Below, one piece after another: positions 51,869 to 61,627 of a DNA stretch of 64,000 bases. The position numbers were made by a program, and so were the translations under genes. This stretch comes from Gammaproteobacteria bacterium (GTDB lineage: Bacteria; Pseudomonadota; Gammaproteobacteria; Competibacterales; Competibacteraceae). The number at the start of each line of letters is the position of its first letter. The first letter of the stretch is position 1. The DNA lies in NCBI GenBank assembly GCA_024234995.1, contig JACKNF010000002.1, positions 62,001-126,000 on the forward strand. The letters run 5' to 3'. Under the pieces are notes generated by a model. It saw only the letters and a program-made list of their open reading frames with translations, was not told the DNA's origin and searched no databases.

Positions 51869-54800
51869 GCGTGCAGCAACCTGTGGATCTGTTCGAGCAG
51901 TTCATCTTCCATGAATGGCTTCGTCAGATAAGTGTCAACGCCAACCATCTCAGCCTCATGCCGGTGCTTAGCAGTGGAACGTGAGGTAATCATGATCACT
52001 GGCAGGGTGTGTGTCGCTTGGTTGGCCCGCAGATGTGCGGTGAGTTCCAGGCCATTCATGCGCGGCATCTCCAAATCGGCGAGTACCAGATCCGGACGTT
52101 TGTTATTAATAATTTCGATGGCTTCCAGGCCATCCCGTGCGGTGCGCACTTCAAAGCCGGCGTCTCGCACGAACTGAGCCAGCGAGCGGCGGGCACTCAG
52201 TGAATCATCCACCGCTAGAACGACCTGACGGTGGGGCGTGGCGATGCTGGCAGATTCCTCTGGACGATGAACCATCGTTGGCCAGCGTTGGCCGGCAGTT
52301 CGAGCGCGCAGCAGCTCAGGTAGATCCAGTACTGGCGCTACGCTGCCGTCGCCAAGGATCGTGGCGCCTATGATGCCAGGCAGCTGTGGAATGTACTGGC
52401 CCATGTTCTTGACCACTAAGTCGCGGCTATCAAGCACTTCTTGCACCAGTACAGCGCGAAGATTGCCGGCTTCTTCTCGCACCAGCAGCACCGGTGGAGC
52501 GCTGCGGTTGTGGTGACGCGGGTCTTGCCGGAGGTTGAGCAAGGTCTCCAATGAGGTGAGTTCGTGAATGTCGTTGCCTAACCGGTAGGTGGTTGTGTTG
52601 CCCAGCGTTTGGATTTGGCCCGCTCCGGAGTACAGAATCTGCTCGATGCCGCGATCAGAGAGAGCATAAATTTGATCTCGCATGCGCAGCAGTAATGCAT
52701 GAGTGGAAATCAGCGTGACAGGTAGCCGCAGCTCTATTAGGCAGCCTTTGCCCGCGTCGGTTTGCAGGCGCAGCGAGCCTTTCATCTCCAGCAGCCGGGT
52801 GTAGACCATGTCCATGCCGATGCCACGTCCCGATGTCTGAGTGGCCGCGCTGCGCGTGGAAAACCCTGGCAGCAGGATCAGCCTGGCCAACTCATCCGGT
52901 TCCAGCGGTTTGTCAGATGTTATCAAACCACGCTCTTCTGCTGTCTGGCGGATTGCAGCCAGATCCAAGCCAGCACCGTCATCCTGGCAGTGGATAACGA
53001 TCGTGTCGCCCTCGCGCATGAAACGCAGTTCGATCCGTCCATTTTGGGGCTTACCTAGATACTGGCGTTGATGCGGTGGTTCGATGCCGTGATCCACTGA
53101 GTTGCGCAGGATGTGCATCAACGGATCAACCATGTCGTTGAGTACGTTGCTGTCCATGGGGGTATCGGCACCGCGCACCACCAATTCCGCCTCCTTATCC
53201 ACCAGCCGGCAGGTTTGGCGCACGGCGCGTTGCAGGCGAGGGACGATGGTTTGAATCGGTACCATGCGGGTGCGCAACACTGCTTCCTGGCTGTCCCTGT
53301 GTAAGCGGGCCTGATCGATGAGCAGCGCGTCTAGAAGCATCAAGTTATCTTCGACGGTGCGGTTCATCTCGCGGGCGTCAGCGGCGGCTTCAACCAGGCG
53401 GTGGGTGACCGTGTTGAATTCGTTGTACTGTTCCAGTTCCAGAGGGTCGAAATCGCCGCGCTGTATTGATTTGGACAGCGGCGATGATACGCTGCGGATA
53501 TCGGCGAGCTGCTCCAGTTCAGCAGTCAAGTTTTGAAGTAATCGGTTCTGCGCCGCTACTGCACGGGTTTGGGTAATGGTTTTGCGAATTCTCTCCTGGA
53601 CTTGGCCGGTCAAAATGATGCTCTCGCCTACTAGACGCAGCAGGTTATTCACTAGATGGGCGGAAACCCGCAAGATTGCTTCAGGGGCCGAAGAAACAGG
53701 TGATGGCGCGGGTGTGGCCTCCGGTACGGGTGTGAGAGAAGCAGGCGCCTGTTGGGCGGCTGCCGGGGAGGGGATTTCATCGCTAGCGGGCACCCCGGCC
53801 CGATCAATACGGTTTGCCCAATCGAGAATGGCCTGTAGCACGGCGAGCGCTTGCTGTGGCGGTGCGCTCATGCCCAGCAGCGCCTCGCTCATGGTTTCCA
53901 AGCAGTCGGCGGCGTTGAGCAACGTATCGGCCAAAGGCCGGTTGGGGAGCACTCCTTGTTTAGAAAGTGCTTGCAGGATATCTTCCATGTGGTGGGTTAG
54001 GGTGGCGATACCGCTCACTCCAACGGTGTTACCGGCACCCTTCAAGGTATGAGCGATACGTCGTGCTACTTCCACATCGGCCAGTTGGCCGTCGCCGGCA
54101 GCCAAGCGCTGGATGGCTGCAGAAAAATCAGCCGCTTGGTGAGGTAATTCCTGCAGCAAGCCGTCCAGCAGATCCTGATTGACATCCGCTGGCAATTCCA
54201 GAGATACGTCGTTGGGCTGCGCCTGTTGCGGCCGTGCTTCCGCTTCGGCTTCCTCAGTTACCAGTTTCGGTGCGAGCAATAGATCGGTTAGTAAAGCCGC
54301 ATCCGCGGCGGTCAGTGGTTGTGGCCAGCAGGTATCTTGCAAGTGCCGTGTAAGCGCCTCGCATCTTGAACGGTCCCCCAGTGCTTGCAGATAGCCAAGC
54401 GCCAAAGCAGGCCAAGTTTCCACTGCGTTTCGCTGCTCTGGGCGCAGCGGGCCGTCCTGAATAGCCAGTTCGAGCAGGTTGGTATGCACGCAGGTGCAAG
54501 CTTGTTGTAAGCCTGTTAGGTTGATGGAAGCCGAAGCTTCTCCCAGTCGCTCCAGGTATTCGGCATAGCTGGATAGGGCCTCACTGCGAGCTTCAAACGT
54601 GCTATCAGCAGCCGAGGCCACTGCTGAGGTTTCATGAGTGACCTCAGCGATTTGGGTGATTTCCGCGCAGAGAATTTCCAGTAATTCTTGCTGAGCAGTA
54701 TCTGATTTGACTGATATTATTGCGTCATTAAGCTCTTCTTGCGGCTCTTGCGGCTCTTGCGGCTCTTGCGGCTCTTGCGGCTCTTGCGGCTCTTGCGGCT

Positions 54801-55794
54801 CTTGCGGCTCTTGCGGCTCTTGCGCTACGAAATCAGTTTCTTCTCTGGCTGTTGTTGGCTGTTCGCTGCTGGTGGTTGTGGCTGGAAGCTCCAGTTTGCT
54901 TTCAACTGATTCAATTGCGGCAACTTCAAGTGATTCCAGAGGAGGAGGCACTAAGGGCGTTTCTTCCACAGGCGCTATGATCGCAGCAGGAGCCATTTCC
55001 CCAATAGTTTCAGCAGGAATGTCCAGTGTGGCCTCAATAGCTGTTTGCGGCGGTGGTGTTGCCGGCTCTTCCTTGATAGCTTCATAGGGTGCGCTTGGCG
55101 CCGCTTCTTCCTCAACAATATCCGCGAAGGTGTCCGGTGCAGTTTCTTCCGCCTGAAGCGAGGCAGCCAACGCATCGCCGGTGATTGGTTTTTTCTCACC
55201 TTCATGAGAGGGTGCCGGGGAAGGAGAGTGATCGCCTCTTTCTACCTCAATAGGCTCCGATTCCATTTCTGCTGGTAAGGCAGCGGAAATTTCTTCTGAT
55301 TCTGGGGCTTCATATGCTTCACCTGACACCTCTTGTGCTTCACTTGACATCTCTTGCCCCTGTTCTGCTGGAGCAAGCAGATCGCGCAGCACATGGGCTT
55401 CCGCCACCGACAGAGGTGTGTTCCAAACGGCACTTTGCAGGTGATCGAGCAAGGCATCGCTAGCCTGCGGGTCGTTTGGAGACATCAGGTAGCCGATAAC
55501 CAGTGCTGGCCATTCTTCCAGCCGTTCCCGCTCAGCATCGCTGAGTCCTTGGCCGCGAGCCTCTAGATCCGCCAGATTCTCCTGAAACAGCAGGCAGGTA
55601 TCCTGCAAACCGAGGAAACCGGCCTCACTAGCCGCTGAACTGATACGCTCTACTTGCGCGACATAACGGCGGATCACCAAGCCGATCTTTTCCTGATCGG
55701 CCTTATCGTTCTCTGCGGGTAATTCCTCAAGAATACCGAGCGCTTCAGCAACCTCGGCTTCCAATACCGCAACACTTTCTTCCGATACCAGCAT
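51865..55794 (-). CDS. chpA: Hybrid chemosensory histidine kinase ChpA
   Basis: 1309 residues. Residues about 34-142 and 400-509 are two copies of one helical domain (both with a W-P-A-L-x-x-G-Y-L core and a LRDLLAP/LTDLLLAP end). Between them is a Pro/Glu-rich linker with nine EPQ units (326-352). One clear Hpt domain carries the phospho-His in RIAHTLKGAG (His-582). Then CheA dimer/ATPase domains (N box LRNSVDHGIE, DDGAGLDL, GRGIGMDMVY), a CheW-like domain and a C-terminal receiver (VDDSLSARR, ADLEMPRMNG, LTKPF). Pseudomonas ChpA has many more Xpt/Hpt domains, so this is a reduced version. No pilK or chpB is nearby. Confidence 0.93.
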   Translation of the reverse strand: MLVSEESVAVLEAEVAEALGILEELPAENDKADQEKIGLVIRRYVAQVERISSAASEAGFLGLQDTCLLFQENLADLEARGQGLSDAERERLEEWPALVIGYLMSPNDPQASDALLDHLQSAVWNTPLSVAEAHVLRDLLAPAEQGQEMSSEAQEVSGEAYEAPESEEISAALPAEMESEPIEVERGDHSPSPAPSHEGEKKPITGDALAASLQAEETAPDTFADIVEEEAAPSAPYEAIKEEPATPPPQTAIEATLDIPAETIGEMAPAAIIAPVEETPLVPPPLESLEVAAIESVESKLELPATTTSSEQPTTAREETDFVAQEPQEPQEPQEPQEPQEPQEPQEPQEPQEELNDAIISVKSDTAQQELLEILCAEITQIAEVTHETSAVASAADSTFEARSEALSSYAEYLERLGEASASINLTGLQQACTCVHTNLLELAIQDGPLRPEQRNAVETWPALALGYLQALGDRSRCEALTRHLQDTCWPQPLTAADAALLTDLLLAPKLVTEEAEAEARPQQAQPNDVSLELPADVNQDLLDGLLQELPHQAADFSAAIQRLAAGDGQLADVEVARRIAHTLKGAGNTVGVSGIATLTHHMEDILQALSKQGVLPNRPLADTLLNAADCLETMSEALLGMSAPPQQALAVLQAILDWANRIDRAGVPASDEIPSPAAAQQAPASLTPVPEATPAPSPVSSAPEAILRVSAHLVNNLLRLVGESIILTGQVQERIRKTITQTRAVAAQNRLLQNLTAELEQLADIRSVSSPLSKSIQRGDFDPLELEQYNEFNTVTHRLVEAAADAREMNRTVEDNLMLLDALLIDQARLHRDSQEAVLRTRMVPIQTIVPRLQRAVRQTCRLVDKEAELVVRGADTPMDSNVLNDMVDPLMHILRNSVDHGIEPPHQRQYLGKPQNGRIELRFMREGDTIVIHCQDDGAGLDLAAIRQTAEERGLITSDKPLEPDELARLILLPGFSTRSAATQTSGRGIGMDMVYTRLLEMKGSLRLQTDAGKGCLIELRLPVTLISTHALLLRMRDQIYALSDRGIEQILYSGAGQIQTLGNTTTYRLGNDIHELTSLETLLNLRQDPRHHNRSAPPVLLVREEAGNLRAVLVQEVLDSRDLVVKNMGQYIPQLPGIIGATILGDGSVAPVLDLPELLRARTAGQRWPTMVHRPEESASIATPHRQVVLAVDDSLSARRSLAQFVRDAGFEVRTARDGLEAIEIINNKRPDLVLADLEMPRMNGLELTAHLRANQATHTLPVIMITSRSTAKHRHEAEMVGVDTYLTKPFMEDELLEQIHRLLHA
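54741..54821. repeat. Nine tandem copies of a 9-base repeat in chpA
   Basis: Unit GCGGCTCTT on the plus strand, nine perfect copies, encoding (EPQ)9 in ChpA on the minus strand. As the unit is a multiple of three, length changes by slippage stay in frame and would only lengthen or shorten the linker. Confidence 0.95.
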
Positions 55795-55867
55795 CAGTGT
55801 TAAACCCCTCTAGCAAGCAAGAGCAACCCGAGCCATGGTTAATTTGGCAGCGGGCACAGACTCGCCG

Positions 55868-57661
55868 TCAGGTCGGCAGCCGGAAGAGACGCACGGAATT
55901 CAACAGATTTCTGGCGTACTCGACCAGATTCGTGGTCTGCACCGTTTGCTCCAGTAATTGCTGGCTGGTTTCTTGGGTGCTAGCCTGAATCTGCTCAGCA
56001 CGGTTTACCAGTTCGCTGCTGACCCGCGCCTGGTCTTGCGAGCGGGAGGCGATCTGCCGCACGGTAACCACCAGCTCGGTGGTAGTTTCTTGGGTGCGCT
56101 GCATTTGTTCACCGGCCTGTTCCGCGAGCCGGCTGCCGTCGACGACTTGGCTAATGGCGGCGTTCATCGCATTCACGGTATCTGCTGTCTCAATCTGGAT
56201 ATTGCTGACCAGAGTCGCGATTTGCGAAGTTGCCTCGCGGGCGTTTTCCGCCAACCGCTGTACTTCGTCAGCTACAACTGCGAAACCACGGCCTGCCTCG
56301 CCGGCGGATGCAGCGTGCATGCTGGCATTCAGCGCCAGAATGTGGGTACGCTCAGCGATGGTGTTGATCAGGTTCACCACGCCGCTGATCTCTTGGGAAC
56401 GTTCGCCCAGCCGTTTGATGCGCTTTTCCGTTTCGCGGATGGTATCGCGGGTGTTGTTAATGCCGCTGACCGTATTGGTCACCGTCTGTAGCGCCGCCTG
56501 CGTCGTCTTGATGGTGGTTTCGGCTGCAGCATTGCACTCCTGGGCTAACTGGGCGATCTGCTTCATGGTTTCAGATGCAGCGGCCAAGTCAGCAGTGGTT
56601 TGTTCCACAGCGTGGCGCTCGTTTTCAGCTACGGCGATCACCGCATCAGATTGGGCCTTTACTTTGTCAGATGCAGTCGCTACTTGTTCGGAGATGTGCG
56701 TTACGCCCTGCAATACCGTGGCGGTTTCATTGGTGAGCAGGTTCAAGGCGTCCGCTACCGGTCCGGTCACATCCTCGGTGACCGGTACTTTAACGGTCAG
56801 ATCTCTTTGGCTGAGCTGGGATACCGCTTGCAGCAGACTAATGATTGAGTCGTTAAGCTGTTCATTCTCATGTTCTGCTTCCACCAGCGCGTTGACGCGC
56901 TCATTCAACACTTGGTCGAAAGCTTGACCCAGTTCTGACAGCTCATCGGAGCCGGTGAGGCCAGTGCGGGCGGTGTAGTTCCCTTGGCCGACTTGCTGCA
57001 CAGCTTCCATCATCTTATTCAAAGGGTTGGTGATGGCACGATAGGTAGTGCTGCCCAGGCCGAAAGAGGCTATGATCCCGATGAGTCCGATCACCACAAT
57101 CAGTACCGTGAAAGTGTTACTGGTACTCTGCGCTGTTTTCAGGTTCTGCGCCGAAAGATCCTCGATTTCAGCCGTGTTCGTCAGTAAGGTTTCGAAGAAG
57201 GGATTGACCAGCGCCTCAAGATCGTTGTTAACAAATAAATTCAATTGGGCACGATCCCGGCCAGCAAACAATCCTTCCAGTTCGGCAAAAGTCTCGTTGA
57301 TGCTAGCTAAACTGGATTTATAGGTATTTTGTAAGCGTTCTTGCTCGTTTGTACTCAAGGTACTGAGAAGTTCTTCCCAGTTTTCCTCAAACTTTGCCTT
57401 TGCCAACGGTAAAGCAGCGTTTCCCTGCTCCCAGTTGCTGGTGCCACGGGCCACACTGTTAACGACCGACAGCAGGTCAGTACGAAGGAGTTCGCTTAAC
57501 CGGCCCAGATCGGCTTGTGTGTCTACGGATTGATTAACCTCGACCAAGGTGTTACCGATGCGGTTCATGCCAAAGTAAGCGGTTAGCCCGATCCCCACAA
57601 GGATGACAAGTTGCACGATAATCGTGAAGGTCAAGCGAGCATTGATTTTTTGGCCGCCCAT
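55868..57661 (-). CDS. pilJ: Methyl-accepting chemotaxis protein PilJ
   Basis: 597 residues. First membrane helix near 10-30, periplasmic helical region, second helix near 193-213, HAMP (NPLNKMMEAVQQVGQGNYTART), then the methyl-accepting signalling domain with the hairpin tip ERTHILALNASMHAASAGEAGRGFAVVADEVQRLAENAREA. This is the type IV pilus receptor that feeds ChpA. It lies between chpA and the three binding-protein genes on the same strand. Confidence 0.94.
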   Translation of the reverse strand: MGGQKINARLTFTIIVQLVILVGIGLTAYFGMNRIGNTLVEVNQSVDTQADLGRLSELLRTDLLSVVNSVARGTSNWEQGNAALPLAKAKFEENWEELLSTLSTNEQERLQNTYKSSLASINETFAELEGLFAGRDRAQLNLFVNNDLEALVNPFFETLLTNTAEIEDLSAQNLKTAQSTSNTFTVLIVVIGLIGIIASFGLGSTTYRAITNPLNKMMEAVQQVGQGNYTARTGLTGSDELSELGQAFDQVLNERVNALVEAEHENEQLNDSIISLLQAVSQLSQRDLTVKVPVTEDVTGPVADALNLLTNETATVLQGVTHISEQVATASDKVKAQSDAVIAVAENERHAVEQTTADLAAASETMKQIAQLAQECNAAAETTIKTTQAALQTVTNTVSGINNTRDTIRETEKRIKRLGERSQEISGVVNLINTIAERTHILALNASMHAASAGEAGRGFAVVADEVQRLAENAREATSQIATLVSNIQIETADTVNAMNAAISQVVDGSRLAEQAGEQMQRTQETTTELVVTVRQIASRSQDQARVSSELVNRAEQIQASTQETSQQLLEQTVQTTNLVEYARNLLNSVRLFRLPT

Positions 57662-57732
57662 GATTGTTTTGCCTCGAATAAGTTAGCAAGCTCAATGAAT
57701 TGAAAATTTCGTTTGCATTTTGCGGGTAAAAT

Positions 57733-59010
57733 TTACCGCTTAAACAACGACTCCAGATCGCTCGGCTTGACAGGCGTGAAATCGCCTGCATTCAAATGCG
57801 TCAGTAACACAAAATTGGAGCCTTGATTGCTGGTTGTGTAGTCCACCTTCATGCCCCCGATATCGTAAGGCTGGCGGCGTGCGGTTTTTAAGAAATTTTC
57901 GCGGGTTAACGGGCCATCGATTGCCAGCGCAATCGTCAAAAATAATTTACCCACGATATAGCCTTCCAACGATAAATAATCCAGATTTTTCCCCAGAGCT
58001 TTCCGTGCTTCCGTGACCACCGGCAGCGCCGAATCCAGCGGGGGCACGATTTGCGTGGCAATGATCCTATCCGTGATTCCTTGTCCTTCGAGCAGATCCT
58101 TCATCTTGCCGCCTGCTGCATTGGAGGTTGTGCTGAAAACCCAAGGTTCGCCTTTATAGCGCGCATAGGCCATGAACGCGGCCGCTGGGTCGTAAACCGC
58201 TACGCTCACTACTAACCGGCAGTGGCTGCCGGTGCCGGTTTCCCATTTTTTCAATGAGAGGTAGCCAGGTCTCGCGCTTACGGTGCCGCGCGGGTAAACG
58301 CCAACCGGTCCAATATTATTCCGCTCTGGATTATCACCCGATGCGCCCAAAATTTGATCCAATTTGGCGACAATGGAATCCGTGCCGGATTGCTTAACTA
58401 GGGCCGCACGCATTCCTTTGATTCCACTCATCCCATATGCATCATTCTGTGCATATCCACATACTTCAACAGGTTTGACTCCCATTGCCAGCGCGGCGTC
58501 GACCACGCTCTCTACTTCGCTGGCATAGCTGGCGCGGAAATTCAACACATCGCCCGGTCCAGTGAAAGCAGCTCCCGTGTAAGGACCGACTACTGGGATT
58601 TTATTCTCGGCCAGTAACGGTAATATTGCTTTGACGGTTGGGGTGCCGTAACTGCCCAGCATCAAGAATATACCTTGATCAATCAATTTCTTGGTGACTT
58701 CAAGCGATTTTGTGGGGTCGTAAAAATCATTCATGGCCACGAACTCGATGCGATGTCCTTGCACCGGCTGGCTAGACAATGCCGCTTCGATTCCTCGTTT
58801 CAGTGCTTGACCATTAAAGCTTCTGTCTCCTTCTAGGGGCATATTAGCGCCGATCCGGAGGGTATTGCTGGTAATACCGGGGTCCTCAGCCCAACTCCAA
58901 GGTGCGGCCACGCACAGGCTTAGCAGTAACCCCAGAGCGATTCCATCCTTCATCTGCCGCCAGCCTGCTATCGTGCTAGAACCGGCGGCGAAATCATCCT
59001 GTATGTGCAT
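57733..59010 (-). CDS. Periplasmic branched-chain-type substrate-binding protein, copy 1
   Basis: 425 residues of the Leu/Ile/Val or amide-type family I binding proteins. Sec signal peptide with hydrophobic core GIALGLLLSLCVAAPWSWA before EDPGIT. Mature part starts ITSNTLRIGANMPLEG, and the family landmark NDAYGMSGIKG is visible. Very close to copy 2 in wording (e.g. ERNNIGPVGVYPR). No permease or ATPase gene is adjacent. Ribosome site GAGGAG lies in a conserved spacer upstream. Sits 71 bases before pilJ. Confidence 0.9.
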   Translation of the reverse strand: MHIQDDFAAGSSTIAGWRQMKDGIALGLLLSLCVAAPWSWAEDPGITSNTLRIGANMPLEGDRSFNGQALKRGIEAALSSQPVQGHRIEFVAMNDFYDPTKSLEVTKKLIDQGIFLMLGSYGTPTVKAILPLLAENKIPVVGPYTGAAFTGPGDVLNFRASYASEVESVVDAALAMGVKPVEVCGYAQNDAYGMSGIKGMRAALVKQSGTDSIVAKLDQILGASGDNPERNNIGPVGVYPRGTVSARPGYLSLKKWETGTGSHCRLVVSVAVYDPAAAFMAYARYKGEPWVFSTTSNAAGGKMKDLLEGQGITDRIIATQIVPPLDSALPVVTEARKALGKNLDYLSLEGYIVGKLFLTIALAIDGPLTRENFLKTARRQPYDIGGMKVDYTTSNQGSNFVLLTHLNAGDFTPVKPSDLESLFKR

Positions 59011-59050
59011 GCGCGATTATCTCCTCGGGATTATTGGGTGAACAGTTTTC
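59011..59050 (-). repeat. Conserved spacer block between binding-protein genes 1 and 2
   Basis: A 40-base block covering the ribosome site of copy 1 and the last codons of copy 2. It recurs almost unchanged at 60309-60348, evidence of recent tandem gene duplication. Confidence 0.8.
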
Positions 59051-60308
59051 CAACATCACTCGGTTCGATCACCGTGAAAGTGTCGCCTTGTAATAGAGTC
59101 AATAACACGAAATCGGAACCTTGATTGTCGTTGGTGAAGTCTACCCGGATGCCACCGATGTCGTAGGGTTGACGGCGTGCAGCCTTGAGAAAGTTTTCCC
59201 GAGTCAGCGGCCCATCGATCGCCTGTAGGATCGCTAGGAACAGCTTGCCGACGAGATAGCTTTCCAACGATACATAGTCCAGGTTGCCACCCAAAGCCTT
59301 ACGCGCTTCCACGACGATTGGCAGCGGGGAATCAGGGGGTGGCACGATCTCGGTAGCGATTACCTTATCCCGGATTTTGTAATCCCTGAGGAGTGCTGCC
59401 AGCCGATCGCCTGCCGCTGGAGATGGCGTGCTGAAAACCCAGTTTTCACCTTTAGAACGCACATATCCCATGAATGTAGCCGCTGGATCGTAAACCGCAG
59501 TGGTAGCGACTAGCCGGCAGCGGTTGCCGGTATCGGCTTCCCATTTTTTCAACGAGAGATAGCCAGGCCGTGCGCTTACGGTATCGCGCGGGTAAACGCC
59601 GACCGGTCCGATATTGTTTCTTTCCGGATTATCTCCCTGCATGTTCAGAATCTGATCTACTTTAGCAACAATCTGTTCGGTGCCTGCTTGCTTTGCCAAG
59701 GCTGCGCGGAATCCTTGGATACCAGCCATTCCATAAGCATCGTTCTGGGCGTAGGCACAGACCTCGGCCGGTTTAACGCCCGCTGCCAGTGCCACATCCA
59801 CTACGCTTTCTACCTCTTTGGCATAGCTAGCGCGGAAATTCAACACATCGCCTGGCCCGGTGAAGGCCGCACCGGTATAAAAGCCAAATGCAGGTACTTT
59901 TTTCTCGGCGAGCAGTGGCAGCACGGCCTTGGTGGTCGGTGAGCCAAAGCTGTTGACCATTGCAAATATGCCTTTCTCAATCAATTCGCTGGCGGCCTTG
60001 ACCGCTTCAATAGGATTGTAAAAATCGTTGATTGCGATGAACTCGATACGGCGTTTATGCACCGTTTGCCCGGCCAGCGCTGCATCCATCCCGCGTTTCA
60101 TCGCTTGACCGTAGACTTTGAAATCTCCCTCTAGGGGAAAGGTAGCGCCGATGCGGATGGTGTTGCTGGTAATGCCGGGGTCTTCGGCCCAACTCCAGGG
60201 TGCGGCCATACCCAGGCCCAGTAGTAATCCCAGAGTGATTCCCCCCTTTAGCCGTTGCCAGCCTGTCACAGCGCCAGCACCGGCGGCGAAGTTATTTTGT
60301 AAGCGCAT
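59031..60308 (-). CDS. Periplasmic branched-chain-type substrate-binding protein, copy 2
   Basis: 425 residues, same length and layout as copy 1. Signal peptide core LGLLLGLGMAAPWSWA, mature start EDPGITSNTIRIGATFPLEG, NDAYGMAGIQG, and the conserved end VGKLFTQ. The ligand-pocket neighbourhood differs somewhat from copy 1 (FGFYTGAAFTG versus VGPYTGAAFTG), so the ligands may differ. Twenty bases before copy 1 in the same direction. Confidence 0.9.
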   Translation of the reverse strand: MRLQNNFAAGAGAVTGWQRLKGGITLGLLLGLGMAAPWSWAEDPGITSNTIRIGATFPLEGDFKVYGQAMKRGMDAALAGQTVHKRRIEFIAINDFYNPIEAVKAASELIEKGIFAMVNSFGSPTTKAVLPLLAEKKVPAFGFYTGAAFTGPGDVLNFRASYAKEVESVVDVALAAGVKPAEVCAYAQNDAYGMAGIQGFRAALAKQAGTEQIVAKVDQILNMQGDNPERNNIGPVGVYPRDTVSARPGYLSLKKWEADTGNRCRLVATTAVYDPAATFMGYVRSKGENWVFSTPSPAAGDRLAALLRDYKIRDKVIATEIVPPPDSPLPIVVEARKALGGNLDYVSLESYLVGKLFLAILQAIDGPLTRENFLKAARRQPYDIGGIRVDFTNDNQGSDFVLLTLLQGDTFTVIEPSDVGKLFTQ

Positions 60309-60348
60309 GCGCGGTTATCTCCTCGGGATTATTGGGTGAACAGTTTTT
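60309..60348 (-). repeat. Conserved spacer block between binding-protein genes 2 and 3
   Basis: Near-identical to the block at 59011-59050 (difference GCGCGG versus GCGCGA at the start); covers the ribosome site of copy 2 and the end of copy 3. Confidence 0.8.
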
Positions 60349-61627
60349 CAACGTAGTTTGGTTCGATCACCTTGAAGTCATCACCCTGTAACAAGGTCAG
60401 CAATACAAAATCGGAGCCTTGATTATCATTGGTGAAATCGAGCGTTAGGCCGCCGAGGTCAAACTTCCGGCCGCGCGCCGCCTCGATGAAACGTTCGCGA
60501 GTGGGGGCATTTCCAGCTTTATCGAGGATGGTCAGAAACATTTTTCCGACGATATAGCCTTCCAGCGGGATATAGCCTAACCGGCTACCCAATGCCTTGC
60601 GGGCGCTTTCGACTATTGGTAGTGGTGAATCCAAGGCAGGCACAACCTGGGTCATGATGATGTCTTCGCGAATGTCATATTTACGAAATTGCTCCTGCAA
60701 GCTTTCAGCGCCGGTGAGAGAGACGGCGCTGATAATCCAAGGTTCTCGCTTGAGTTTCCGGGCGTAGGCCATAAATTGGGCAATGGGTTCATAAGTTCCG
60801 ACGGTGACAACCAAGCGGCAGCGCTCACCGGTCGTTTTCTCCCATTGTTTTAGAGACTTGTAGCCATCACGCACGAGTACGGTGTTACGTGGATACACAC
60901 CAACTGGGCCGACGTTATTACGTTCTGGGCTTTCATCCGGGGTGGTGCGGATTTGCTCTAGCTTGGTGATGATTTCAGCAGCCCCTGGCTGATTGCCAAG
61001 CGTCATGATGATGCCGGTTACACCGGCCATGCCATAACTGTCATTCTGTACGAATGCGCAGATCTGATTGGGTTTGACCCCTGCCCGCAAAGCGGCTTCG
61101 ATGACAGCAGCGATTTCCTGGGAGTAGCTAGGACGGAAGTTGATAATGGCGCCAACCCCGGGCCGCAGCAGGTTAGCACCCGAGAAAAAGCCCACCGCTG
61201 GGATCTTTTGTTCAGCTAAGATGGGCAAGGCAACCTGCGCTGTCGGCGTACCTACATTTCCCACCATCGCAAACACGCCGTCACCAAGTAATTTATGCGT
61301 GGCTTCGATCGTATCTGGCGGGTTATAGGAATCGTTGAGTACGGCGAACTCAATCGTGCGTCCCTGAATTGCCGCGCCTTTGATGGCTGCATCGATGCCT
61401 ATCTTCATGTTCTGACCCAGGCCGCTCAGTGGGCCTTCCAGCGCCATCACACCGCCGATTCGAACGGTCGTATTACTCACGCCGAAGTCTTGGGCTAAAG
61501 CATTTGATGCGAATGCGGCCAGCCAGCCGGCCAGAAATATCGTGTTAAGTAGACAGCTTGATGTTCGCTGATAATGCGAGTTTTCTGGAGGGTGTAACCG
61601 GATTTTAGGATATGATCGGCTCTTCAT
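60329..61627 (-). CDS. Periplasmic branched-chain-type substrate-binding protein, copy 3
   Basis: 432 residues from the ATG at 61627 (an open frame upstream is judged non-coding). More divergent than copies 1 and 2: the signal core is NTIFLAGWLAAFASNALA, the mature start is QDFGVSNTTVRIGGVMALEG; it keeps NDSYGMAGVTG, ERNNVGPVGVYPR and the end VEKLFTQ. Probably the oldest copy. Located between pilI and copy 2, same strand. Confidence 0.9.
   Translation of the reverse strand: MKSRSYPKIRLHPPENSHYQRTSSCLLNTIFLAGWLAAFASNALAQDFGVSNTTVRIGGVMALEGPLSGLGQNMKIGIDAAIKGAAIQGRTIEFAVLNDSYNPPDTIEATHKLLGDGVFAMVGNVGTPTAQVALPILAEQKIPAVGFFSGANLLRPGVGAIINFRPSYSQEIAAVIEAALRAGVKPNQICAFVQNDSYGMAGVTGIIMTLGNQPGAAEIITKLEQIRTTPDESPERNNVGPVGVYPRNTVLVRDGYKSLKQWEKTTGERCRLVVTVGTYEPIAQFMAYARKLKREPWIISAVSLTGAESLQEQFRKYDIREDIIMTQVVPALDSPLPIVESARKALGSRLGYIPLEGYIVGKMFLTILDKAGNAPTRERFIEAARGRKFDLGGLTLDFTNDNQGSDFVLLTLLQGDDFKVIEPNYVEKLFTQ

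Noticed and set aside
54741..54821. CRISPR array
   Set aside because: Repeats are 9 bases long, contiguous without spacers, and lie in frame inside chpA.
54707..55087. 126-residue plus-strand frame with (SCG)n repeats
   Set aside because: Antisense reading of the chpA tandem repeat; no ribosome site or family resemblance.
56079..56927. 282-residue plus-strand frame opposite pilJ
   Set aside because: Antisense shadow of the well-supported methyl-accepting domain; Ser/Ala/Cys-rich composition typical of such shadows.
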